Assembly: GCA_937860055.1 (NCBI GenBank)
Contig: CALMBO010000003.1
Span: 1-63,875, forward strand
Source: an uncultured Verrucomicrobiota bacterium
Lineage (GTDB): Bacteria > Verrucomicrobiota > Kiritimatiellia > CAIQIC01 > Lenti-01
Direction of reading: 5' to 3'
Length of the DNA: 63,875 nt
Shown: positions 52,977-61,570 of the stretch, piece after piece
Numbering within the stretch: position 1 is the first letter of the stretch
How the letters are laid out: each line of letters begins with the position of its first letter
Program-made: the position numbers and the translations under genes
The notes under the pieces: model-generated
What the model was told of the DNA's origin: nothing
The model's database searches: none
What the model saw: the letters and a program-made list of their open reading frames with translations, nothing else

Positions 52977-54594
52977 CGCGATGTTGTTCTCGTTCGTCGA
53001 GGGGGGCGTCCTGGTCCTGGTCCTGCTCGTCGCGATGGGCCTGGGGGTCCTGCCCCGCCGCATCCTGTCGCGGAAGGCGAAGGAATCGCGGGCGGCGCCG
53101 GCGAAGTGGCTGTTCGAGACCCTGGAGAGCCTGGTTTTTCCGCTGCTGGCGCTGCTGCTGGGCTGGCTGGCGCTCTGGGCGCCGGGGGCGGCCGAAGTTT
53201 CCTGGGCCGGGAGATGCCCGGCGTCGCACCGGTCGGCATGGAGCCTGTTCTGGCTGATCCTGATGGCGTTCCATTTTGCGGAGGCGACGGCGCTGAGGAT
53301 CGCCGCGGCGGGAGGCCGGAGCCCGATGCCCGCGCTGCTGCGGGGCCTGCTGCGGGTGGCGGGGGTGGCGCTGGCGGCGTTTTTCGTGCTGCGGTTCGAG
53401 CTGGGATGGAACATCACGCCGCTGCTGGCTTCCACCGCCCTGGTCACGGCGGTGGTCGGCTTCGCGCTGCAGGGGGTGCTGGGCAACCTGCTGGCCGGCA
53501 TGTCGATGAACCTGACCGGCGCCCTGGCCCACCGCGACTGGGTGGCCATCGACGATCTCGAAGGGCAGGTGGACGAAATGAACTGGCGGGAGACCTGGCT
53601 GGTCACCCGCGAGAAGATCCCCGTCCGCATCCCCAACAGCAAGGTGGCGGATGCGCGCATCCGGAACCTGAGCCGCCCGGCGGGGCCGAGGCGGTGCTCC
53701 GTCTTCGTGGATGCCAGCTACGACGATGCGCCGGACGCGGTGATCGAATCGATGCTGGCCGCGGCCGCGGCGGTGCCGGAGGTGCGTCGGGACCCGGCGC
53801 CGGCGGCGCTGCTGGTGGACTACAAGAGCTACGGCATCGGCTACGAGCTGCGGATCTGGGTGGACGACTATCCGTTCCGGGATCCGGTGATGGCCGAGGT
53901 GCGGCGCCATGTCTGGTACCAGTTCCGGCGGCGGGGCATCGAGATCCCGTATCCGGTGACGGACCAGGTGCTGAACGATTTCATGCAGCGGGCCATTGCG
54001 CCGGCGGCGGCGCCGGCGGAGGATCCGGGCGCGAAACGCCGGGCGGAGGGGCTGCTGCAGAGCGATTTCGCGCGCAAGGTGCTGACGGGCGCGGATGGAA
54101 AGATGCTGGTGGGCGCGGAGGAGCTGTCGGCCTGGGCGGGGCGGCTGTCGAGCCAGCCCTACGGACGCGGCGAGACCGTGTTCCGCCAGGGGGATGCGGG
54201 CGATTGCTGCTACGTGGTGCTGTCGGGGCTGCTGGAAGGGCGCATCGCGCACCGCGAATCGGGAAAGGAAACGGCCTTCCAGGTGGGCGCGGGCGCGGTG
54301 GTGGGCGAGATGAGCCTGATGACCGGCCTGCCGCGCATGGCGGAGATCCGGGTGAGGGAACCGGCGGAGCTGCTGCGGATTCCGGCGCCGGAATTCGCGG
54401 AACTGCTGGGGAAGCATGCGGGGCTGGTCGAGCAGATGAGCCAGCTGATTTCCGACCGGGCGCAGCAGAACCGCAAGCAGGTCGAGGAACTCCTGGCGGC
54501 GGGATCGGGCCCGGTGGACCAGGCGATTTCGCGCGAGGGCATCCTGAAGCGGTTCTGGCGGCTGCTGGGCGGCGGAGCCGGTAAAACGAAGTAA
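52969..54594 (+). CDS. MscS-type channel with cyclic-nucleotide-binding domain
   Basis: 541 aa. Four N-terminal hydrophobic helices are followed by the MscS pore and beta domain (LVTAVVGFALQGVLGNLLAGMSMNLTG, RDWVAIDDLEGQVDEMNWRETWL, VRIPNSKVADARIRNLS). A C-terminal cNMP-binding domain spans about 390-490 with the phosphate-binding cassette GEMSLMTGLPRMAEIRV (glycine near 446, arginine near 456). This architecture matches bacterial cyclic-nucleotide-gated MscS relatives. It overlaps the upstream hydrolase gene by 8 bp and ends the cyclase operon; a hairpin at 54591 follows. It probably links cyclic nucleotide level to ion or osmolyte flux. Confidence 0.92.
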   Translation: MNSAMLFSFVEGGVLVLVLLVAMGLGVLPRRILSRKAKESRAAPAKWLFETLESLVFPLLALLLGWLALWAPGAAEVSWAGRCPASHRSAWSLFWLILMAFHFAEATALRIAAAGGRSPMPALLRGLLRVAGVALAAFFVLRFELGWNITPLLASTALVTAVVGFALQGVLGNLLAGMSMNLTGALAHRDWVAIDDLEGQVDEMNWRETWLVTREKIPVRIPNSKVADARIRNLSRPAGPRRCSVFVDASYDDAPDAVIESMLAAAAAVPEVRRDPAPAALLVDYKSYGIGYELRIWVDDYPFRDPVMAEVRRHVWYQFRRRGIEIPYPVTDQVLNDFMQRAIAPAAAPAEDPGAKRRAEGLLQSDFARKVLTGADGKMLVGAEELSAWAGRLSSQPYGRGETVFRQGDAGDCCYVVLSGLLEGRIAHRESGKETAFQVGAGAVVGEMSLMTGLPRMAEIRVREPAELLRIPAPEFAELLGKHAGLVEQMSQLISDRAQQNRKQVEELLAAGSGPVDQAISREGILKRFWRLLGGGAGKTK

Positions 54595-54611
54595 AACGGG
54601 AACCGTTTTAC
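54591..54611 (+). terminator. Hairpin at the end of the cyclase operon
   Basis: GTAAAACGG (54591-54599) pairs perfectly with CCGTTTTAC (54603-54611) around GAA, overlapping the channel gene's stop codon. It is followed by GGTTGATTT, so only a weak T-rich tail is present. Confidence 0.55.
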
Positions 54612-54691
54612 GGTTGATTTGACCCGCCGGGGGGCGGATACTGGCCACGATGGCGGGTGGAAAGAACTGCCCGCCGCGCGAGAGGTGGATG

Positions 54692-55921
54692 ATGAATGTG
54701 GTCGCCGTGATTCTGGGCGGAGGCGAAGGCAAGCGGTTGCAGCCGTTGACGCGCGACCGGTGCAAACCGGCCGTTCCGCTGGCGGGCAAGTACCGGCTGG
54801 TGGACATCCCCGTCAGCAACTGCATCAACAGCGGCATCCGGCGCATCTACGTGCTGACGCAATTCAACAGCGTGTCGCTGCACCAGCACGTGGCCGGCAC
54901 CTATGTCTTCGACCAGTTCCACAGCGGCTACGTGAGGATCCTGGCGGCGCAGCAGACGCCGGGGAGCGAGACCTGGTTCCAGGGGACGGCCGATGCGGTG
55001 AGGCAGGGCCTTCGCTACGTACTGGACCGGCAGCCCGACCATGTCCTGATCCTGTCGGGCGACCAGCTCTACCAGATGGATTTCCGGCCGGTGCTGGAGG
55101 AGCATGTCCGCAACCAGGCGGAGGTGACGATCTGCACGAAACCGGTGACGCGCCAGGAGGCGGGGGCGCTGGGCATCATGCAGACCGACGCCGGCGGGCG
55201 GATTTCGCGCTTCGTGGAGAAACCGGGCGACGCGGCCACGCTCGACGGGCTGCGCGAGCAGGGGCCGGGACCCGAGCGTTTCCTGGCCAGCATGGGCATC
55301 TACGTGTTCAATACGAAGGTGCTGCTGGAGCTACTGGGCAACGATGCCAAGGATTTCGGCAAGAACATCATCCCGGCGGCCATCCAGGACCGCGCGGTCT
55401 ACCGCTACCTGTTCAACGGCTATTGGCGCGACATCGGAACGATCCGCGCGTTCTGGGAGGCCAACATGGAACTGGCCGAGCCGCTGCCGCAGTTCAACCT
55501 CTACGACGTGAACGCCCCGATCTACACCCACATGCGGTACCTGCCTCCCTCGAAGATCAACGGCTGCGACCTGAACCGGGCGCTGCTGAGCGAAGGGTGC
55601 ATCATTTCCGGGCACCGCATCCTGCGGTCCATCATCGGCGTCCGCGCCAAGGTGGGCGAGGGCAGCGTGATCGAACACACGGTGATGATGGGAGCGGACT
55701 ACTACGACAAGAAGGACCTTCCCCGGGGCGAGATCCCGATGGGCGTCGGCCGCGATTGCTTCATCCGCAACGCGATCATCGACAAGAACGCGCGCATCGG
55801 CGACGGCTGCTACATCACGCCGGAGGGCAAGTCCGACACTGTGACGCCGCTCTACACCGTGCAGGATGGCGTCATCGTCATTCCGAAGAACACGGTTATT
55901 CCGCCGGGCACGCGGATCTAG
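54692..55921 (+). CDS. glgC: Glucose-1-phosphate adenylyltransferase
   Basis: Makes ADP-glucose for glycogen synthesis, 409 aa. ATG 54692 is chosen for AGAGG spacing; 54689 is an adjacent alternative. Motifs include the N-terminal GGGEGKRLQPLT loop, KPAVPLAGKYRLVDIPVSNC, GTADAV, the SGDQLYQMD metal site, FVEKPGD and YWRDIGT. A left-handed beta-helix C-terminus follows (NGCDLNRALLSEGCIISG, IIGVRAKVGEG). It resembles the bacterial/plant-type regulated enzyme. It pairs functionally with the debranching-like glycosidase 3 kb away. Its stop overlaps the convergent gene's stop in CTAG. Confidence 0.95.
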   Translation: MNVVAVILGGGEGKRLQPLTRDRCKPAVPLAGKYRLVDIPVSNCINSGIRRIYVLTQFNSVSLHQHVAGTYVFDQFHSGYVRILAAQQTPGSETWFQGTADAVRQGLRYVLDRQPDHVLILSGDQLYQMDFRPVLEEHVRNQAEVTICTKPVTRQEAGALGIMQTDAGGRISRFVEKPGDAATLDGLREQGPGPERFLASMGIYVFNTKVLLELLGNDAKDFGKNIIPAAIQDRAVYRYLFNGYWRDIGTIRAFWEANMELAEPLPQFNLYDVNAPIYTHMRYLPPSKINGCDLNRALLSEGCIISGHRILRSIIGVRAKVGEGSVIEHTVMMGADYYDKKDLPRGEIPMGVGRDCFIRNAIIDKNARIGDGCYITPEGKSDTVTPLYTVQDGVIVIPKNTVIPPGTRI

Positions 55922-56949
55922 GGCGGCGGGGGCGGCTGGTAGGCCGGGAGCGCGGGCCGCCGGCTGGGGCCTACCGTGCCGCGGCCGGGCGCGTCCCCGT
56001 TCTCCGGCGGTGCGGATTCCAGATTCTGCCGGCGACAGTCGGAAATCAGCTTGTAGCATTGGGTGATGTGGTCGCCGATGGGGACGTTGGTGGGGGCCAG
56101 CTCCTTCAAGGCCTCGAATTTCTTGGCGGCCTGGAAGGCGGTTTCCTCGATGGGTTTGAGCAGTTCCGTGCGCGATTTGTCGGCGAGAAACTGCCGGTAC
56201 TGCTCCAGCGCCTGGTTGAACAGCTTGGCCGCCTGCAGATAGTCCGGCTCCTGCCAGGCTTCGCCGGGCCGGGGCGCGGGCGCGGCCGGGCGCGCCGCGG
56301 CGGACGGGGGGGAGGGCCGCGGCACGGTGGAAGAGGCCGTGGCAGAAGGGGGACGGCAGAGGTCCCTTGTTTCCACAACCAGCTTCTGGCAGCAAGCGAC
56401 ATAATCGGCGAGCGGAACGGAAGCGGGCGCCTCCGCGCGGAGCTGGTCGAAGGCCATGGCCGCCTGGAGGGCGCCTTCTTCGATCTGCTTCGGCAGGTCG
56501 GCGGGGCGACGGTCGCGCTGGAAAGTGCGGTAGCGGTCCAGGGCCTGGTTGAACAGGCGAACGCCCTGGAGGAATTGCGGATGGTCCCAGGCGGCGGCGG
56601 AGAGGAAGTCGAGCGGGGCCGTTTCGGGAGCCGCGACATCCGGTTCAGCGGCAGCGGCGGGAGGCGCCGGCTGTCCGGCGGCCGGAGACGGGCTTTCGGC
56701 CGGTTCGGCCGGAGGAGCCGCGGCGAGCGGAACTGGTTCTCCGCCGGCGGGGAGCCAGTAGGGCAGCCACCAATCCTGGAAATGCCACAGCACGTTGCCC
56801 AGGGCGGCCAGGATCAGCAGGCCGACCAGTCCGAAGGCCAGCCGCCTTTTCCTGGGGCTGGAGATCGCCATGGCGTAGGCCTCCGACTTGGTCAGGCGGA
56901 TCTTCTTCCGCGAGGGCGGAGGCGGGGATTGCGGCGTGGTCTCTTCCAT
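55918..56949 (-). CDS. Membrane protein with two duplicated helical repeats
   Basis: 343 aa from ATG 56949. A basic cytoplasmic N-terminus (SRKKIRLTKSEAYAMAISSPRKRR) precedes one membrane helix (LAFGLVGLLILAALGNVLWHF) and a proline/alanine linker. Two tandem copies of a helical domain of about 70 residues follow: QFLQGVRLFNQALDRYRTF...SVPLADYVACCQKLV and DYLQAAKLFNQALEQYRQF...NVPIGDHITQCYKLI. The copies are joined by another proline-rich linker. The duplication supports a real gene. The repeats look TPR-related and face the periplasm. No known family was recognised. Convergent with glgC. Confidence 0.75.
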   Translation of the reverse strand: MEETTPQSPPPPSRKKIRLTKSEAYAMAISSPRKRRLAFGLVGLLILAALGNVLWHFQDWWLPYWLPAGGEPVPLAAAPPAEPAESPSPAAGQPAPPAAAAEPDVAAPETAPLDFLSAAAWDHPQFLQGVRLFNQALDRYRTFQRDRRPADLPKQIEEGALQAAMAFDQLRAEAPASVPLADYVACCQKLVVETRDLCRPPSATASSTVPRPSPPSAAARPAAPAPRPGEAWQEPDYLQAAKLFNQALEQYRQFLADKSRTELLKPIEETAFQAAKKFEALKELAPTNVPIGDHITQCYKLISDCRRQNLESAPPENGDAPGRGTVGPSRRPALPAYQPPPPP

Positions 56950-57057
56950 GGTGGAAGAATGCAAAAAAGGGCGGAAAATAACAATGGCTTTGTGGGTTCC
57001 GGGAGAGGCGAACGCGGGGCTTCATTTTTGAACAGGGGCGGGGTATAAGGGAAAAGA

Positions 57058-58173
57058 ATGAAGGTGTGCATGGACATCCAGGCGGCGCTGGGGCAGCGGG
57101 CGGGCGTGGGGCGCTATGTGCGCGAGCTGCTGTGGCACCTGGGGGCGGAGGCGGGGGGGGACACGCTGGCGGCGTTCTATTTCGACTTCAAGCGCACGGG
57201 GCTGGACGCGGCGCCGCCGGGCGTGGAGATGCGCTCGTGCCGCTGGATGCCGGGGCGCGTCGCGCAGGCGGCGTGGAAGCGCATCGGGTTCCCTCCCTAC
57301 GATTGGTTCGCGGGCGGGGCCGATCTCTACCATTTCCCGAATTTCATCCGGCCGCCGCTGGGACGCGGGAGGAAATCCGTGGTGACGATCCACGACGTGT
57401 CATTCCTTCGGATGCCGGAGACGACGGAGGCGAAGAACCTCGCGTGGCTCTCGGCCGAAATCCGCGCCACGGCGGAAAAGGCCGACGCCATTCTGACGGA
57501 CAGCCGGTTTTCCGCGCGGGAAATCGTCGAGTTGCTGAATGTGCCGGAGAACAAGGTGTTTCCCGTATGGCTGGGGCTTCCGAAGTTCGGTCCGCCGCCC
57601 GCGCCGGAGGCGGCGGCGCAGGTGCGGAAGGCGCTGGGACTGGAGAAACCCTACCTGCTGATGGTGGGGACGATCGAGCCGCGCAAGAACATCCCGTTTC
57701 TCGTGAAGATCTACGAGGCTCTGAAGGATTTCGACGGCGATCTGGTCATTGCGGGCGGACTGGGATGGAAGACGGGGCCGACGCTGCGGGCGATTTCGGA
57801 ATCGCCCCGCAAGGGCGGAATCAAACTGCTGAAACACATGGACGATGTGCAGCTCTCGGCGCTGTATGCGGGGGCGGCGGCGTTCGTGTTCCCGACGCGC
57901 TACGAGGGATTCGGTTTTCCGCCGCTCGAAGCGATGGGGCGCGGCACGCCGGTGGTTTCGGCGCGGAACAGTTCCCTGCCCGAAGTGCTGGGCGATGCCG
58001 CCGAATGGGTGGATGGCTACGACGCGGAGGAGTGGGCCGCCCCAATCAGGGCCGTGCTTTCCGATTCCGCCCGCGCCGCGCGCCTGCGCGCCGCCGGCCT
58101 CGAGCAGGCGAAGAAATTCACATGGGAAGAAACCGCGCGGAAGACGTGGGACGTCTACCGCCAAGTGGGGTAG
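57058..58173 (+). CDS. GT4-family glycosyltransferase
   Basis: 371 aa GT-B fold enzyme that transfers a sugar from a nucleotide-sugar donor. The N-terminal domain carries [17 protein letters not shown] and [11 protein letters not shown]. The C-terminal donor-binding domain carries [64 protein letters not shown] and the EX7E-type glutamates in that stretch. It resembles mannosyl- or glucosyl-transferases of polysaccharide synthesis. Acceptor unknown. It is divergent from the duplicated-repeat gene and monocistronic. Codons are G-ending. Confidence 0.93.
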   Translation: MKVCMDIQAALGQRAGVGRYVRELLWHLGAEAGGDTLAAFYFDFKRTGLDAAPPGVEMRSCRWMPGRVAQAAWKRIGFPPYDWFAGGADLYHFPNFIRPPLGRGRKSVVTIHDVSFLRMPETTEAKNLAWLSAEIRATAEKADAILTDSRFSAREIVELLNVPENKVFPVWLGLPKFGPPPAPEAAAQVRKALGLEKPYLLMVGTIEPRKNIPFLVKIYEALKDFDGDLVIAGGLGWKTGPTLRAISESPRKGGIKLLKHMDDVQLSALYAGAAAFVFPTRYEGFGFPPLEAMGRGTPVVSARNSSLPEVLGDAAEWVDGYDAEEWAAPIRAVLSDSARAARLRAAGLEQAKKFTWEETARKTWDVYRQVG

Positions 58174-58224
58174 GTGGCGGCGCCGCCGCCCTATGCGTCC
58201 GGGCGTGGCAACGGCAAAATCGCC

Positions 58225-58809
58225 CTAGTCTGCGGCCTCGATGGCGGTGAGAAGGGCGGGGGCCTCGGAGCGGTCGATGACGCCGTCGTCATTTGTGTCG
58301 AATTCCAGTTCCAGATCAGTGTTCACCTTGGCCCGTCCGCGGGTCATGATCAGCGCGTGCTTGTCCTTGAGAATCTCGACGGCTTCCGGCCATTCCAGAT
58401 AACCGTCCCCGTTCTGGTCGTATTTCCGCTCGAGTTCGGTATTCGCGATCCAGCGATGGTGCCAATAGGAGATCCGCTCCGCCTTTCCGATCCGCCCATC
58501 GTGGTTGGTGTCGAGCTGGACGAGATGGTAGGCGCGGAGCTCGGCGCCGTCGACATAGCCGTCGTTGTCCCGGTCCGCCGCCGATTCCCAGGGGCGGTTG
58601 ACTTCGGCGCGGTGCCGGAAATAGCCGTGGTGCTTGGCGGCAGCGGCTTCCTTGGGCTGGACCCATCCGTCGCGGTTCCTGTCCATTTGTTTTTCGGCGG
58701 AGGTGTTGACCTTGGGATTCGCCTTGGCCCGCTTGTGCGGCCATGCGCCGGCCTCGAACACACAAGCGACCGAAACCAGCAGGCAGAGGAACAGGCATTT
58801 TTTCATCAT
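58225..58809 (-). CDS. Secreted EF-hand calcium-binding protein
   Basis: 194 aa from ATG 58809, or 58806. A signal peptide (KKCLFLCLLVSVACVFEAGA) is followed by five EF-hand loops: DRNRDGWVQPKE, DRDNDGYVDGAE, DTNHDGRIGKAE, DQNGDGYLEWPE and DTNDDGVIDRSE. Each has the D-x-D/N-x-D-G pattern with a closing glutamate, so most should bind calcium. Odd numbers of EF-hands are less usual, as hands normally pair. The exported location suggests calcium buffering or structural support at the surface. It follows the glycosidase on the same strand after a 197 bp gap but need not be co-transcribed. Confidence 0.9.
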   Translation of the reverse strand: MMKKCLFLCLLVSVACVFEAGAWPHKRAKANPKVNTSAEKQMDRNRDGWVQPKEAAAAKHHGYFRHRAEVNRPWESAADRDNDGYVDGAELRAYHLVQLDTNHDGRIGKAERISYWHHRWIANTELERKYDQNGDGYLEWPEAVEILKDKHALIMTRGRAKVNTDLELEFDTNDDGVIDRSEAPALLTAIEAAD

Positions 58810-59006
58810 GGGCGACCTCGTTTGAATGGCGGTGGTTTTGCTTATCGCCTTCCAGCGTAGGACGCCGGGACGGTGCGGCACAAGTGAAAATCCGATAAAT
58901 GCGCGGGGAGGCGGCGGAGGGGGCGGTGCCCTCCCGCATGGGGAAATAGACGGTTCAGGGGGACCATCGGGACATGCGCCGCTATTCCCGGCACATGGGA
59001 CGGGTT

Positions 59007-61436
59007 TCAAGGCAGGCGCGCCAAGGCCTCGTCGATGACCAGATTGGCGGGAGCGGCGCTCCAGAGCTGGATCGGCGTGGAGATTCCCAGGGGCTCTGCC
59101 TGCCAGATGCCGTCGCCGGTCCGGGCGGGGCCGTACTTGAACACCTCGGAGGTGGCGAGCGGGCCCAGCTTCCGCAGGGCGGATTTTGTTTTCAGCAGGA
59201 TTTTCCGGAACAGCGCGACGTCCTCCGGCGTCAGCCCGTTCCGGAGGGAGCCGCCGGGACCGATGCCCTGCCGCACGAGGCGGTCGATGCCGATGATCAG
59301 GGCGAACATCGTCCACGGCCAGGCGGCGCGTCCATGGTATTCGTCCGGGCCGAACTTGACCCAGGCGTTTTTCCAGTTGTCCTGCAGGACCGGGAGATCC
59401 CGCGGGGCGTACACGTTGTTGGTGACGGCCATGCCGGAATCGTCGTCCATGAAGCTGAGGCCGAACGGATAGGCGAGCACCAGCGGCCGGATGATCTTCC
59501 GGACCTGCTCGATGCCGGGATGGCCGAACAGCAAGGAGAACACGTCGTCGTTGTGCATGACCGGCAGCAGACGGCCCGAGGGATCCATCATCAGCGCGGT
59601 GAATTCGATGCCGTCGCGGATGGCGGCGGGCACGCGGTCGCCGCGGAGGAATTCGGCGACGGTGACGCCGCCTTCCCGGCAGCGGAGGATGGCCTCTCGT
59701 TCGCGTTGGCCGCGCTCGCGGTCGCCCCAGGTCACGTCGCCGTTGGCCAGGCCGTCCAAATAGCGCGAGAGGTTCTGGCGGATTTCGTCCGCCGACCGCC
59801 GGACCAGGAAATGCTCGCGCATCAGGTCCCGGTTCCACGCTTCCGCGGCGTCGGCGAAGCGGCCAGGCTCTTCGAGGTAGCCGCGGATTTCGTCGAGGGC
59901 GCTGGTTTTCGCCGCGTCGAGCAGGGCCTCGCCGAGGCCGATGGCGCGGATGCGCGCGGTCATTTCCTGGATGGCGTCGATGGCCATGGGCAGGAGATTG
60001 ACGTTGATGTCCTCGGAGCGGAAGTGCCAGGGCAGGTTGTACGTGTCGCGCCAGTTGGCGGCGCCGGCGATCGTCGAAATCAGCGCCTGGCCGGCGGCCT
60101 TGAAGTCGCCCGGATGCGCGGCGATGAGCTGCGGCGGGGAGAGATCGGGGTATTTCGCGCGCAGGGCCTGCCAGGCCGCGAGGTACGGCGCCGCGGATTT
60201 CAGCAGGTAGTTCCAGTTGAGCAGGAGCGTGGTTAGGTTCGATTCCGTCCGGCCCAGCACGGGATGGTTGGCCTGCAGCCATTGCGTCAGATCGGCGTCG
60301 GCGATTTCCCGGAACCAGCGCGCCGCCGCGGAGGGATACATGAACGTCTGGTCCAGCACGTCGAGGAAGGGATGTTCCGGAACGGTGCCGTCCAGAATGG
60401 TCTGCATGAGCGGCTTGGCGCGGCCGAGGTTGCCGCGGTCGTACGCGTGGAAGAAGCTTTCGATGGCATCCATCGTGGTCCGGTCGTCGGTCCATTCGTC
60501 CGTCACGTTGACGATGCCCCCGGCCGAAATTTCGTTCGCGACGCTCTGGATGCCGGTGCGCCGGGCCGGCGCGGACAGGACCGGCCACATGATGCTCAGC
60601 GAAATCAGCGTGTCGCGGCCGAAGTACGACAGGAAATTCCAGGAGCCGGCGAGGAACTTTTCGCGGTAGGAAAGGAATTCGAAGTTGCGGATCGCCTCGG
60701 CGAAATGCGGGTCCCGCGCAGCCAGTTTCCGGCCGCTCTCGTTCACCAGTTCCGCGAAGGGCATGGGCGTGAGAAGTTCGAAATCGGTCGAAGCGCGGAC
60801 GACCAGGCGGAGCGGGGCGGTGCCGGACGGGTCCTGGCGCACAAGGCGGAGGCTGTCGCCGGACAAGCGGATTCCGGTCCCGGGGCCGCCGGCGAATTCG
60901 AGGCGGTAGCGGTGTTTTCCGTCCAGCGCCCGGCGGGTGAAGGTGATGGTGTTGCCGCCGGCGTCCACGACAGGGCCGGTGATTTCGCCGCGGCCGGCGA
61001 GATCCTGCAACGACAGGCCCAGGGCGAATTCGATTTCCCGGATGCCGCCGGAGCGGATCAGATCCTTCAAGCGGTTTTCGTTGCGGCGGTCGGGATCAAG
61101 GCCGAACCGCGCGATCAGCGTGTGATGCAGGAGAATGGACGCCGCCGGGATGGAAATCTCCGGTGCGGTCGACGCCAGGGTGAAGCGGACTCCGTTCTGG
61201 CCGTCCGCGGCGGCGAAGGGGATGGGTTGATCCTCCAGCGTCCAGCCCGCGGGCTGGTCGGTCTCGAAACACAAAGCCGCCTTGCCGGCGGGCGTGGCGA
61301 CCACGACGCGGCGCGAGTTGGCATTGACGGGGATTTGCACATGCGCGGCGATGCGGGTCGGCACGTCCCTCGCGAGGATGTTTTCGAAATCGCCTTCGGT
61401 TTTTCTGATCAACAGCGTAGTCATGGAGATCGCCAC
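59007..61436 (-). CDS. Amylo-alpha-1,6-glucosidase-like glycosidase
   Basis: 809 aa. GTG 61436 is preferred over ATG 61424 because GGAGG lies 8 bp before it. The N-terminal half is a beta-sandwich; the C-terminal half is an (alpha/alpha)6 barrel. WNFLSYFGRDTLISLSIMWP near residue 272 matches the FGRD motif of glycogen-debranching and trehalase-like enzymes. EYHGRAAWPWTMFALII and ISTPIQLWSAAPANLVIDEAL match the end of the GDE_C domain. There is no signal peptide, so it is cytoplasmic. It may debranch glycogen made through GlgC, but the specific reaction is not certain. Confidence 0.75.
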   Translation of the reverse strand: MAISMTTLLIRKTEGDFENILARDVPTRIAAHVQIPVNANSRRVVVATPAGKAALCFETDQPAGWTLEDQPIPFAAADGQNGVRFTLASTAPEISIPAASILLHHTLIARFGLDPDRRNENRLKDLIRSGGIREIEFALGLSLQDLAGRGEITGPVVDAGGNTITFTRRALDGKHRYRLEFAGGPGTGIRLSGDSLRLVRQDPSGTAPLRLVVRASTDFELLTPMPFAELVNESGRKLAARDPHFAEAIRNFEFLSYREKFLAGSWNFLSYFGRDTLISLSIMWPVLSAPARRTGIQSVANEISAGGIVNVTDEWTDDRTTMDAIESFFHAYDRGNLGRAKPLMQTILDGTVPEHPFLDVLDQTFMYPSAAARWFREIADADLTQWLQANHPVLGRTESNLTTLLLNWNYLLKSAAPYLAAWQALRAKYPDLSPPQLIAAHPGDFKAAGQALISTIAGAANWRDTYNLPWHFRSEDINVNLLPMAIDAIQEMTARIRAIGLGEALLDAAKTSALDEIRGYLEEPGRFADAAEAWNRDLMREHFLVRRSADEIRQNLSRYLDGLANGDVTWGDRERGQREREAILRCREGGVTVAEFLRGDRVPAAIRDGIEFTALMMDPSGRLLPVMHNDDVFSLLFGHPGIEQVRKIIRPLVLAYPFGLSFMDDDSGMAVTNNVYAPRDLPVLQDNWKNAWVKFGPDEYHGRAAWPWTMFALIIGIDRLVRQGIGPGGSLRNGLTPEDVALFRKILLKTKSALRKLGPLATSEVFKYGPARTGDGIWQAEPLGISTPIQLWSAAPANLVIDEALARLP

Positions 61437-61570
61437 CCAAAAATCCTCCGCGAGCTAAACTACAGATTTGGTAAAGCGTTTGACAAGGCCGATCCGTCGG
61501 AAAATGGCCCTGGGAGTATACGGTGGATCAAGCCGGGAGCATCCGCGTGCGGGGGCCGCGAGCGGCTTGT

